Shown here: piece by piece, positions 46,118 through 55,200 of the stretch
Layout of the letters: the number at the start of each line of letters is the position of its first letter
Numbering within the stretch: the stretch's first letter is position 1
NCBI RefSeq assembly: GCF_029581355.1
Contig: NZ_CP120849.1
Coordinates: 3,814,501-3,878,500 of the forward strand
DNA from: Parabacteroides chongii
Lineage (GTDB): Bacteria; Bacteroidota; Bacteroidia; Bacteroidales; Tannerellaceae
DNA: 64,000 nucleotides
Direction: 5' to 3'
Translations under genes and position numbers: made by a program
The notes under the pieces: generated by a model
Told to the model about the DNA's origin: nothing
The model's input: only the letters and a program-made list of their open reading frames with translations
The model's database searches: none

Positions 46118-46525
46118 TTATGCTTCTGACAATATAGATTCGATCAAGGCTATAAATTCGGCAGACTTGGGACGTAGTTCAGATAACATGTCTCTATCAT
46201 AAAACAGGAAATCGTCATAGTCACCACTCATCCTGTCATTAAAGAGTTGACTATAAAAGCGGGAATATCTCCGGTCGATCTTTCCTGTGACGATGAAATG
46301 CAATCCAAACATTTGCTTCACTCCATCATGGGTTTGTGCAGCTATATGATTTTTTACAAGTAAAGCGATAACAGCGTAATAGCAGGCATAATAAAGCCTG
46401 TTGACTGCGGCATTGTAGCAACAGTCTTTCATCAGGATATCAGCTTCATGTAATGTTTCTTTAGCCCGCTTCAAGCGATATGAAACCAATGCTTTTATGC
46501 TTTCTTCATCCATTTGCTGTTTCAT
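46118..46525 (-). CDS. HEPN-domain protein, partner of a minimal nucleotidyltransferase
   Basis: 135 residues, all helical: KRAKETLHEADILMKD, AAVNRLYYACYYAVIALL, then QTHDGVKQMFGLHFI. This is the HEPN pattern seen in two-gene MNT/HEPN modules; the RxxxxH catalytic motif of RNase-active HEPN toxins is not evident. Its ATG overlaps the stop of the MNT gene by 4 bases, so translation is coupled. Probable toxin-antitoxin type pair. A decayed copy of the same module lies at 56925-57183. Confidence 0.82.
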   Translation of the reverse strand: MKQQMDEESIKALVSYRLKRAKETLHEADILMKDCCYNAAVNRLYYACYYAVIALLVKNHIAAQTHDGVKQMFGLHFIVTGKIDRRYSRFYSQLFNDRMSGDYDDFLFYDRDMLSELRPKSAEFIALIESILSEA

Positions 46526-46836
46526 AATCTGATACCCTCATTGATTACATTTATATAAAATGGAGTTTTGAACGGTCGGTTTTGCCATTGTTTTTTGGTA
46601 TATACCAATGGGCTGATACTCACTTGTTCTGTCAATTCTAAATCGTATAGGGGATAGGTGATAGCGGTGATATCATTATAGGATAAATGGTCTTTATCAA
46701 CCAATATTAAAATGTCTATATCAGAATTCGGCCTGGCATCACCCCTCGCTTCCGAACCGTACAGAATAACTTCTGCACCAGGTGCTACCCGATGTAAAAT
46801 CTCTTTTATTTTATGTACAATATCAGGTCTGTTCAT
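46522..46836 (-). CDS. Minimal nucleotidyltransferase (MNT antitoxin type)
   Basis: 104 residues. The nucleotidyltransferase signature is complete: ILYGSEARGDARPNSDIDIL (Gly-Ser motif and two metal-binding Asp). In MNT/HEPN systems this enzyme adds AMP groups to the HEPN protein and neutralises it. The C-terminus (VYTKKQWQNRPFKTPFYINV) is the part that survives in the remnant at 56925. The gene shares a 36-base upstream box with the 46910-47161 gene, suggesting co-regulation. Confidence 0.85.
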   Translation of the reverse strand: MNRPDIVHKIKEILHRVAPGAEVILYGSEARGDARPNSDIDILILVDKDHLSYNDITAITYPLYDLELTEQVSISPLVYTKKQWQNRPFKTPFYINVINEGIRL

Positions 46837-46849
46837 ATACTACCTTTTC

Positions 46850-46885
46850 CACAAAGAAACAATATCTTTTCCTAAAAAGCAAATT
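46850..46885 (-). promoter_or_regulatory. 36-base upstream box, copy 1 (second copy at 47197-47232)
   Basis: 33 of 36 bases match the copy at 47197-47232; each lies 14-36 bases upstream of a minus-strand gene. On that strand it reads AATTTGC/T...GTTTCTTTGTG, with TTTG elements spaced like a Bacteroides promoter. Probably a shared promoter/operator. A degenerate third copy may exist at about 56872-56904. Confidence 0.55.
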
Positions 46886-46909
46886 CTGTTAGCTTTTACA
46901 AATGCACCT

Positions 46910-47161
46910 TCAGACTAGCCGGATTTTGCCGGGTATCCCATACCATTGAGGACGCAGGTTAGGAATATCTTCATGATTGTGTATGCGTCCGGCTTTAATA
47001 TCTTCCAGGGATATAGCCAGATGAGCCTTCAGTTCATCTAAGGAGTATTGGGCAGGCGATGTTTGTCCTATAACTTCACTTAACCCGTAAGAAGCTATGG
47101 GTTCATTGACAGATGAACGGGAAGTCGTTTCATCCGGTTCGGAGTACTTTTTCTTTGTCAT
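46910..47161 (-). CDS. Small acidic antitoxin-like protein, orphan
   Basis: 83 residues from the ATG at 47161. The segment LDELKAHLAISLEDIKAGRI resembles the C-terminal helix-plus-linker of small antitoxins of relB/phd type, where '...I..I.AG...' precedes a short acidic tail. Here the expected tail is replaced by HNHEDIPNLRPQWYGIPGKIRLV, so the end may come from a rearrangement. No toxin gene follows; the MNT gene is next. Function not assigned. Confidence 0.5.
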   Translation of the reverse strand: MTKKKYSEPDETTSRSSVNEPIASYGLSEVIGQTSPAQYSLDELKAHLAISLEDIKAGRIHNHEDIPNLRPQWYGIPGKIRLV

Positions 47162-47196
47162 AGATTTGGTTCCTTTCTTTATAATATAACCTTTGT

Positions 47197-47232
47197 CACA
47201 AAGAAACAATATCTTTTCCTGATAAACAAATT
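47197..47232 (-). promoter_or_regulatory. 36-base upstream box, copy 2
   Basis: Near-identical to 46850-46885 (three mismatches). It lies 36 bases before the 47161 start codon. Confidence 0.55.
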
Positions 47233-47259
47233 ATCTCCATTTTTTATGGCGTCAGCCCC

Positions 47260-48780
47260 TTAAAACCACCTCTCATCCACTGCCGCCGTCCGTTCCGCCT
47301 CGCGGGTGATCTGTGAGAGGTGACGGAGCTGACGATGAAGGTCGCGGAAGAGGGTAGGGCGGTCAGCCGGGTCGACGGACTGTATCTGCCGACGCAAACG
47401 GCGGCCTTCACCGATGATCTTTTCTTCGTAATACTCCGTGAGAAGTATCCGGAGCATGACCTCGTGCGATAGCGGGATCTGCTCATCCGTCATCCCCTCC
47501 GGTACGCCCGGCAATTCGGGGAGGGCCGGAAACAACTTCGGCAGCAACTCTTCCAGGTAACCGGCGAACACCTGCAACTCCTCCGGACACTCCTCCTGCA
47601 ACGCCAGGCAATGCAGCAAGTCATTGTAATCGCTGTCGGCAAACCGCATATCGTCCGCTTCGAGCATCCCTTCGAGCAAAGGAGCGAGCGACGGCTGTCG
47701 CAGGCAATACCCCAGCAGACGGCGTGCCGAATAACAACCCTGTGCGGTCAGATGATGCAGATAGGTGCGAAAACCGGCCTTCCCCAGCCGGCGGAACAAC
47801 TCGTCGGGATCCTTGCCGCCGGGGATAGAGGAAGTACGTACACTGAACTGACGCTGCCGTTCGGCGGCAATCTTTGCGGCAGCCTTCTGTCCGGGCCCGT
47901 CACCGTCGAGCAGAAGATGCAGGCAGGAGGTGTAGCGCGAGAGAATATCCGCCTGCCCGTCGGTCAGCGCTGTCCCACATAAAGCCACCGTGTGACAGAA
48001 TCCGGCGGCATGCATGGCGAGGACATCCTTATATCCTTCCACCATAAAAACGAAGCCCTCCTTGCGGATCGCCTCTGTTGCCCGGTGAATCCCATAGAGC
48101 GTGCGGCTCTTGTCGAACAGCCCGTTGTTGGCGGTGTTGATGTATTTGGGGGAACTGTCGGCTGCTGCGTCCGGCAGGCCATTGTCGATACGGCGTGCAC
48201 CGAAACCCGTCAGCATCTTTTCCGCATCGTAGATCGGGAAGACAATGCGGCTGCGCATCGCACGGAAAGTATCGGGCACGAAGGCCGGAGCCAATCCGAC
48301 CCCGAAGTCGAGCCAGGTGGGAGAGAGTTCGCTGTGGCCGGAGGCGTAGGGCAAAAGCGAGGCTTTGAATTGACAATTGACAGTTGACAATTGACAATTA
48401 GGGGATGGGGAGGGTTTGGATTGACAGTTGTGGGATGGGGCTTGTGTTGGAGGGGGGATGCAGGCCTTCTTGCTTGCTCTTGGAAGGGCTCCTTTTCTCT
48501 CTTTCTCATTGTCAATTGTCAATTGTCCATTGTCAATTATATGTGTTGCTTCGGCAAACGAGCAATGCTCCATCTCCATCACCAGCGCGATCACATCGCC
48601 TCCCGCCCCGCAGGCATGGCATTTGAAAAACTGTTTGCCCACATGCAGCATCAGTGACGGATGATGGTCGTCGTGAAACGGGCATAGCATCTTGTAGTTT
48701 ACACCTGCCTTCTGAAGGCTTCCATAACGCGCCGCCACCCGTTCGATAGGGTTGGCATTTTTTAATTGTTGGATGTTCAT
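47260..48780 (-). CDS. DNA primase, DnaG type (accessory copy with in-frame repeat insertion)
   Basis: 506 residues. N-terminal CHC2 zinc domain (about 30-65) with CPFHDDHHPS and KCHACGAGGDV; TOPRIM core with FVMVEGYKDVLAMHAAGF and LLLDGDGPGQKAA; a helical C-terminal part. Chromosomal DnaG is usually over 600 residues, so this is a short accessory primase. Between the zinc domain and the core (about residues 81-138) sits a low-complexity insert with NGQLTIDN and NCQLSTVNCQ, the translation of Bacteroidetes intergenic repeats. Its ATG overlaps the stop of dnaB by 4 bases, so the two are coupled. Confidence 0.88.
   Translation of the reverse strand: MNIQQLKNANPIERVAARYGSLQKAGVNYKMLCPFHDDHHPSLMLHVGKQFFKCHACGAGGDVIALVMEMEHCSFAEATHIIDNGQLTIDNEKERKGALPRASKKACIPPPTQAPSHNCQSKPSPSPNCQLSTVNCQFKASLLPYASGHSELSPTWLDFGVGLAPAFVPDTFRAMRSRIVFPIYDAEKMLTGFGARRIDNGLPDAAADSSPKYINTANNGLFDKSRTLYGIHRATEAIRKEGFVFMVEGYKDVLAMHAAGFCHTVALCGTALTDGQADILSRYTSCLHLLLDGDGPGQKAAAKIAAERQRQFSVRTSSIPGGKDPDELFRRLGKAGFRTYLHHLTAQGCYSARRLLGYCLRQPSLAPLLEGMLEADDMRFADSDYNDLLHCLALQEECPEELQVFAGYLEELLPKLFPALPELPGVPEGMTDEQIPLSHEVMLRILLTEYYEEKIIGEGRRLRRQIQSVDPADRPTLFRDLHRQLRHLSQITREAERTAAVDERWF
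48369..48540. repeat. TTGACAATTG-type repeat element inserted in the primase gene
   Basis: 48369-48400 consists of four TTGACAATTGA-like units; 48507-48540 has the inverse (CAATTGTCAATTGTC). Between them lies a G/T-rich spacer of about 105 bases with one more unit. The whole stretch reads without stops in the primase frame. These units normally occupy intergenic DNA in Bacteroidetes. Confidence 0.8.
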
Positions 48781-50174
48781 GGTAATTTGTTTTTGTACGG
48801 ATAAATTTGCGTCAGGCTGGCATTGTACCGGAAACGCACTTCGCCCGTCGCCCCGTTGCGGTTCTTGGCGATGAACAACTGGCCCACGCCGCGCATATCC
48901 TCCTTCGTATGCTTGTCGTAATACTCGCGGTACTGCTCCGGACGGTAGACAAACGCGATGCTGTCCGCTATCTGCTCGATCTCGCCCGAGTTACGCAGGT
49001 CGCTCATCACCGGGACATGATCCTGACGCGCCTCACAGTTACGGTTCAATTGCGCCAGTACGATACCCGCCACATCCGCCTCCATGATCAGGTTCTTCAG
49101 CTTACGGCACACATCGCCCAACGCCAGATCCATCGTGTCCCTCACCTCGCCACGCCCGGCAGGATTCACCTGTATCAGGTTGAGGTAATCCACGATGATC
49201 AGGTCGAGCGGCATCCGACGGTGCAGCGCCATCGTCTTCGCCCGGATCTCCTCGAACGTGCAGCCGCTGCAATAGTTCAGGAAAAGCGGCAGGCGATCCA
49301 GCTCCTCGGCCGCCGCCTCCAGCTTCGCCCGGTCGTCTTCCGCCAGTTGCTTGAAACGCAGCTTGTCGGGCTCCACGCCGCTCAGCATACAAAGCAGGCG
49401 GCTCACCAGTTGCCGTTCCGTCATCTCCAGGCTGAAGAAACAAACCCGCTTCCCTTTGCGCGCCACCGCCAACGCCATGTGGAGCGCCAGCGCCGTCTTC
49501 CCCATCGAAGGACGACCCGCCAGTACCAGCTGTTCGCCCCGGTAAAGACCGCCCAGATGACGGTCGAACTCCGCGATGCCCGTCGTCAGTTGCTGCATCT
49601 CTCCGGCGGCATGCAAGCTCTGTTCGCGGTAAATCGTATCGAGGATGCGGCGGCTCACCTCCCCGGCGGCGTGTGTGGTACTGCTGACGGCAAAGAAATC
49701 CTCCAGCTTCTGAACGCCCTTGTGCACCTGTCCGAGCAGCGACACCACGTCGACCGCCGGTTCGTGCGCCTTGATCGCATGCTCTTTCATATCGGCACAT
49801 AGCCGGCGCAACACCCAGCAACGCACCACCGCAGCAGCATACGTCCGGATATGCGACGCATTGCGCACCGTCAGCAGATGGTCGGCAATAAATCCCAACC
49901 CGTTCAGACGCGCCGCCTGCTCAGGTTCGAGCAGGCGCATTTCACTTTCGATGCTCAGCATATCGATGTCCGCCTCGCGGTCGTGGAGCGCCGTCATGGC
50001 ACGGTAGACCAGGCGGTAGTCGGGGTTGGTAAACATATCGGGCAGGAGACGCTCCGCCACGTCGGCAATGGCATTGCTTTGTGCGATAACGGCCAGGATA
50101 ACGGCACGTTCCATCTCTTCCGTAGCCGGGAGGGGGAGCGGGAACTGTTGTTGTTTGTTTGCTTCTTTTGTCAT
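48777..50174 (-). CDS. Replicative DNA helicase, DnaB type (accessory copy)
   Basis: 465 residues. N-terminal helical domain (about 15-115, EMERAVILAVIAQSNAIADVAERLL), linker, and RecA-like domain from about 180 with Walker A GRPSMGKTALALHM, Walker B LIIVDYLNLIQV and the DnaB signature SGEIEQIADSIAFVYRP. Shorter than typical chromosomal DnaB (over 500 residues), in line with phage or plasmid-type copies. It would load with the primase encoded downstream; the upstream 154-residue gene may encode a loader or initiator. GC-rich compared with the PULs. Confidence 0.92.
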   Translation of the reverse strand: MTKEANKQQQFPLPLPATEEMERAVILAVIAQSNAIADVAERLLPDMFTNPDYRLVYRAMTALHDREADIDMLSIESEMRLLEPEQAARLNGLGFIADHLLTVRNASHIRTYAAAVVRCWVLRRLCADMKEHAIKAHEPAVDVVSLLGQVHKGVQKLEDFFAVSSTTHAAGEVSRRILDTIYREQSLHAAGEMQQLTTGIAEFDRHLGGLYRGEQLVLAGRPSMGKTALALHMALAVARKGKRVCFFSLEMTERQLVSRLLCMLSGVEPDKLRFKQLAEDDRAKLEAAAEELDRLPLFLNYCSGCTFEEIRAKTMALHRRMPLDLIIVDYLNLIQVNPAGRGEVRDTMDLALGDVCRKLKNLIMEADVAGIVLAQLNRNCEARQDHVPVMSDLRNSGEIEQIADSIAFVYRPEQYREYYDKHTKEDMRGVGQLFIAKNRNGATGEVRFRYNASLTQIYPYKNKLP

Positions 50175-50191
50175 GATCTGTCTGTTTTTAT

Positions 50192-50656
50192 TTAGGTGAA
50201 TCGTACGTAAACGGGGCGAAAACTCTCTCTCAGGTAGGCTGGCGGGATGTGCCGGGCCGGTATGGCCGGCGGCAGGTTACCGATGACGGGTACCTTCATC
50301 CAGTCGTCGTAACCTACGATCGTAATGATCGTGAAGCGGGGCAGCCGCTGCACAGCGATCACGCCGTCTGCCACCATATCATCCAGCAATACACTCAATC
50401 GCGACCGCGAGATTTGTGTCTTGTCTTCGATAGTCCGGTAGGTTGTGATCCATTCGCCTCGTTGGCAGTAGACGGTTTGCGAGTGGATGGAGATATCTTC
50501 GTCGCGTTTGTTGGCGTGAAACAAGAGGCAGAGGTATAGATTGCCGTACTGGCGGGTGTATGAGTCGTCGGCATACATCTTGCTTAGAATGGTGTTTGGC
50601 ACTTTGAGAAATCCTCTCAGAAACAGGTCGGTTTTTTTGTTGTTCATGTTTTGCAT
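50192..50656 (-). CDS. Probable winged-helix replication/regulatory protein of the DnaB-DnaG block
   Basis: 154 residues (start at 50656; 50647 also possible). The N-terminal part FLRGFLKVPNTILSKMYADDSYTRQYGNLYLCLLF and TYRTIEDKTQISRSRLSVLLDDMVADGVI resemble the winged-helix initiator-like proteins that precede DnaB in phages and mobile elements; SRSRLSVLLDDMV would be the recognition helix. It ends 17 bases before dnaB. Probable role: initiator, helicase loader or autoregulator. The family is not certain. Confidence 0.5.
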   Translation of the reverse strand: MQNMNNKKTDLFLRGFLKVPNTILSKMYADDSYTRQYGNLYLCLLFHANKRDEDISIHSQTVYCQRGEWITTYRTIEDKTQISRSRLSVLLDDMVADGVIAVQRLPRFTIITIVGYDDWMKVPVIGNLPPAIPARHIPPAYLRESFRPVYVRFT

Positions 50657-50992
50657 AACGATATGGTTTTAAAGTTGCTGTTAACAAATATTAGTAGACG
50701 ATCTTTAAGACAATCTCCGGACGGTCTTTTCTCTTTCTATCGGTTTATATATCAGTCTTTTACAAAGTTGAAAAACAGGCTTCGGAGACAATCGTGAGAC
50801 GATCTTTGAGACGCTTTTCATTATTATATAAGAATATATATAAGAGAGCAAGATGTTTTTCTAAAATTTTTAACAAATATAACGTCGGTATCCGGAAGGT
50901 CGTCTTCCCTGTTTTCAGGAGGTTAAACGCCTTGTTTTCAAAGCGATCCGTAAAAACCGGTCGAAAGGTTTCCTCTCTTCCCGGGATAAATG
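50657..50992. promoter_or_regulatory. Upstream region of the replication block with direct repeats
   Basis: No gene is seen in these 336 bases. AGACGATCTTTAAGAC (50695-50710) recurs as AGACGATCTTTGAGAC (50796-50811), and GAGACAATC and CCGGACGGTC variants lie between. The repeats could be binding sites for the winged-helix protein or part of a former replication origin. 50830-50880 is AT-rich. Confidence 0.4.
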
Positions 50993-51484
50993 TTATTTAT
51001 GTTTTTGTTGTTCGTTCTTCTTTTGCTTGATTTCTTTTGTCAGCGCATGGATGGTTCCGTCGACGTATTCCAGTTCCGGCAGGACGGTCTTGAGGCGGCT
51101 TCTCATGCCCGAGAGGCTGTATTTCGACAGAAGGATGCAGTTCAGGATTTTCGCCAGTTGTTTGATAGTCATATCTCCCAGCAATCCCCGTCGTCGCAGG
51201 GCGCTCATCAGTTCGATCAGTATCTGTGTTTTCTCCGGATTGTCGATGCGTAAATGGGCGGGCAAGACGTCGTGACATCCGCATGGCCCGGCCAGTTCGA
51301 GGGCGTAGGTGGCGAAGAAGTTTCTTTTGAAGGCTTCTTCCTGCTCGCTCAACGGTTGGGTTTTGAGCAGGAAGAGGGCGGTTTCGTGCAGCAGTGCGCC
51401 GCGGTCGGTGTATGTACTTAAAAAGCGTCGATAGGTTGTGAAGGACTGGATGAGTCTTCGGTTGCAAATACTTTTTTTTCTCAT
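50993..51484 (-). CDS. Hypothetical helical protein at the edge of the replication block
   Basis: 163 residues, rich in helix formers and basic residues, without signal peptide or membrane segment. Stretches such as MSALRRRGLLGDMTIKQLAKILNCILLSKYSLSGMRSRLK suggest DNA or protein binding, and the end is very basic (KEIKQKKNEQQKHK). I recognise no family. Same strand as the dnaB-dnaG genes but separated by the repeat region. Confidence 0.6.
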   Translation of the reverse strand: MRKKSICNRRLIQSFTTYRRFLSTYTDRGALLHETALFLLKTQPLSEQEEAFKRNFFATYALELAGPCGCHDVLPAHLRIDNPEKTQILIELMSALRRRGLLGDMTIKQLAKILNCILLSKYSLSGMRSRLKTVLPELEYVDGTIHALTKEIKQKKNEQQKHK

Positions 51485-51789
51485 GATTTTTTTATGTTGT
51501 GGGAAGAGAGGACTACCTATGGTTATTGTGTTTTTTATGAATTATCCCGAGGGATGGTTTTCCTTGCGTGGGCGGGGCTGACATGGTAGTATCACCAGGG
51601 TAGCTTGCCTGTGTCGTTACGGTGGGTTAAGCATGCCGTTCGGACGGGATAACCATGCCGGTATCGGGTGGTTGTTTGTTTTGTTAAGTAATAAATCTAC
51701 GTGTTTGATCAATAAAAACGTGACGACAAATGTATATCGATTTTCCGGAGAGGAAAATCAAGGTGTAGGAGCTGGGGAGGGGGAAGGGG

Positions 51790-52201
51790 GGAACTAGTCT
51801 TTAAAGGACTACGTCATTTTCTCTCTCCTTTAAGCTATGCCTTGAAAAGTAAGCCTGTTTTCTAATACAAAATAAACAATAACAAACAGGTAGATAACAG
51901 GTATTTGCTTCACCGGTATTTCCGACCGAAATACGAGTGAGAATCCGTCTGCATGTTACCGAAAAACAACCTTTCAATTCCATATAAAGATAAACGAAAA
52001 ATATTTAATTGAAAAATTTTTAAAGCAGAAAATAACCGGTGTATGCATTGAATTATGAGACGTCACATCAACTGAAAAAACAATCCGCCATCTTCTTGAA
52101 AGGTGAATTAATATTAATATATCAATATATTAGTTTATTAAATCCGATATCTTCTCCATAAAGAAACAGTAATTATCATAGTCCTTTAAAGACTAGTTCC
52201 T
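51790..52201. repeat. Segment bounded by perfect 22-bp inverted repeats, upstream of the GLUG gene
   Basis: The arms 51790-51811 and 52180-52201 are exact reverse complements (the left begins GGAACTAGTCTTTAAAGGAC) and enclose 368 bases of AT-rich DNA without a gene. Each arm contains the core AGTYYYNNNRRRACT shared with 25074-25269. The right arm ends 53 bases before the start of the 1340-residue surface protein, the typical position of an invertible promoter. Inside, only a weak -7-like TATTTTG is seen, pointing left, so the gene may be in the OFF state here. The rest of the 51485-52254 gap shows no gene. Confidence 0.6.
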
Positions 52202-52254
52202 GCCCTTTAGAGCATTGAAACTATAAAATGAAACGATAAAACGAATAGCATAAA

Positions 52255-55200
52255 ATGAGAAAACTGATACTTGTATTGAATATATTGGTGATGATGGTTT
52301 GCGCCGTTTGGGGGAAAGATGGAGTGTGGAATGGAGAGGTGGCTAAGAACTTGGAGCCGGTTGATGAGGATGGAATAATCTATCATATTTCTACCGCAGC
52401 GCAACTGGCTAAATTGGCGGAGTTGGTGAATGATGGTGAGGACAATTTTGAAGGCAAGACGGTTATATTGCAAAATAATATTGTTCTTAATGAGAAAGTG
52501 TTGGATAAAGATGGGAATTTGCAAGGCGATGACGAGCTTAAGGATTGGGCGCCGATAGGGAATAACTATGACAAATCTTTTAAAGGAACCTTTGATGGGA
52601 ATGGCTACAAGGTGTCGGGGGTTTATATTGAATATAGTGGCATTAGCGGTTATCTAGGCCTGTTCGGTTGTCTTGGCGAAGGTGGTGTAATAAAGAATGT
52701 TGGGGTGGAGGATAGCTATGTGAGGGGGACAGGGATACAAGCCAATGTCGGTGGCGTGTGTGGCGAGAACTCTGGTGGCACGATCTCCAATAGTTATAAT
52801 GCTGGTTCGGTAGAGGGGACAAGATATGATGTCAATGTCGGCGGCGTGTGTGGCTATAGCAGTCGTGGCGCGATCTTCAATAGCCATAATACCGGTTCTG
52901 TAAAGGGGACAGGAAATGAGACAGTAAATGGGCCCTCTGTCGGCGGCGTGTGTGGCTATAGCTATTATGGCGAGATCTCCAATAGCTATAATGCCGGTTC
53001 GGTAGAGGGTGGAGAGTTGGCCTTTGTCGGCGGCGTGTGTGGCGAGAACTATGAGGGCAAGATCTTCAATAGCCATAATACCGGTTCGGTAAAGGGAACA
53101 AGGCAAGCCTATGTCGGTGGCGTGTGTGGCGAGAACTCTGATTCCGAGAACTTTAGTGCCGAGATTTTTAATAGCTATAATGTCGGTTCGGTAGAGGGTG
53201 GAGACTATGCCCTAGTCGGCGGCGTGTGTGGCCATAACTATTTTGGCGAGATCTCCAATAGCTATAATGTCGGTTCGGTAAAGGGAGGAGATAATGCTAA
53301 AGTCGGCGGCGTGTGTGGCATGAACAACGGCTTTAACTCTGGGATGATTTCCAATAGCTATAATGTCGGTTCGGTAGAAGGTGGAGAGTCTGCCCTAGTC
53401 GGCGGCGTGTGTGGCCATAACCCTTTGGGCACGATCTCCAATAGCTATAATGCCGGTTCAGTAACGGGTAAAAGCGATGCCTCTGTCGGTGGCGTGTGTG
53501 GTAAGAACGAGAACTACGGTACAATTACCGACTGCTTCTACCTTGCCGGAACGGTGGAACCGGATAAAGGGATTGGGAATGAGGATAATGACACTGGCAA
53601 GGCTACATCTGCAGACCCTGCGGAGTTTGTCATCGCAGTGGATAAAGGCTTGGTACTAGATCCAAATACTCCCTGGATAGGTGAAGCCACAGCAAATGAT
53701 AAAGATATAACCTTCCCCACCCTTTCACAGGTACCGCAATTTGAGGGTGGCGTTTATCTTATCTCTTTAGCAGAGGAATTGCGCTGGTTTGCAGGGAAGG
53801 TGAATATTGGAAATGCTAAGCTCAATGGCAAGTTGATGCAGGATATTGCGGTGTCGGGGTATACGTTGGATAATGGCACGCCACCTGATCTGCAGGATCA
53901 TTGGACGCCGATAGGGAACAAGACGAACCGTTTTCAAGGAATCTTTGATGGGAATGGTAACACGGTGTCGGGGGTTTATATTAATGATAATAACGATGGT
54001 GCTAATCTAGGCCTGTTCGGTTATCTTGGCAAAGGCGGTAAGATAGAGAATGTCGGGGTGGTGGATAGTTATGTGACGGGGACGGGAGAGCAAGCCACTG
54101 TCGGTGGCGTGTGTGGCTCTAGCGAAGGCTCGATATTGAGTAGCTATAATGCCGGTTCGGTAGAGGGAACACAATCCCCAGCCTTTGTGGGTGGCGTGTG
54201 TGGCCATAGCGTCGGCTCTATCTCCAATAGCTATAATACCGGTTCGGTAGAGGGTGGAGACAATATCTCTGTCGGCGGCGTGTGTGGCTATAACTCTAGC
54301 TCAAGCTCAATTTCAATCTCCAATAGCTATAATACCGGTTCGGTAACGGGTGGAAACAAAGCCAAGGTCGGCGGCGTGTGTGGCTCTAGCAACGGTTTTA
54401 TCTCCAATAGCTATAATATTGGTTCGGTAGAGGGAACAGCTGCTTTAGTCGGCGGCGTGTGTGGTAAGAACGATGACGCAAGAGTAGGCTCGAAGATCTC
54501 CAATTGTTATAATGTCGGTTCGGTAGAGGGGGTAGAGTCTGCCCAAGTCGGTGGCGTGTGTGGCAATAACGGAGAATACGGCCAAATCACCGACTGCTTC
54601 TACCTTGCCGGAACGGCAACGAACGGGATTGGTGATGACACCGATAGTGGTAATGAGAATGCTGCCCCGAAGACGGCTAAAGAGTTGGCTGAGGTGATGG
54701 ATGGGAAGTTGGTTGGGGATCTTTGGACAGGTTCCGCTAATTATGAAAGCGGTACTCTCACTTTGCCATACTTCGAGGGTTGCGAGCTGCCAACGGTGGA
54801 GTTGGTGCCTGTGGAGGTAGCGGATGCGATAGACTTCGAAAATGAGGAAGTGAAAGATAACACAGGTTACGAAGTGGCAACAGACTTATCGTTTAATCCA
54901 TTGCTGTCAGGTAAAATTACTTGGAATGACAATTCTACTATCTATGTTCGCAATAAGACTGTTGATAAAGATAAAATCAGCGATGTCATCGCCCTTTCAC
55001 GCCCGGCAACACCGACACTTTCGGCGGATGAGGGCAAGACAACTGCAACCAGCATTACGTTGAAAGCTACTACAGATATAGAAGGTAGGGATATTGAATA
55101 TGGGAAAGAGAATACTGATGAGTCTCCTACAATCACTTGGCAGTCAAGTCCAACCTTTGGCGATCTTACTCATAGCGAAACATACACCTTCTATGCCCGT

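Noticed and set aside
48807..49802. A 331-codon open frame opposite dnaB
   Set aside because: Translation is Arg/His/Gln-rich without domain features; the DnaB motifs are on the other strand.
52735..54610. Regularly spaced repeats that could suggest a CRISPR array
   Set aside because: The repeats are in frame and encode GLUG units of a single protein; spacing varies and no cas genes are present.
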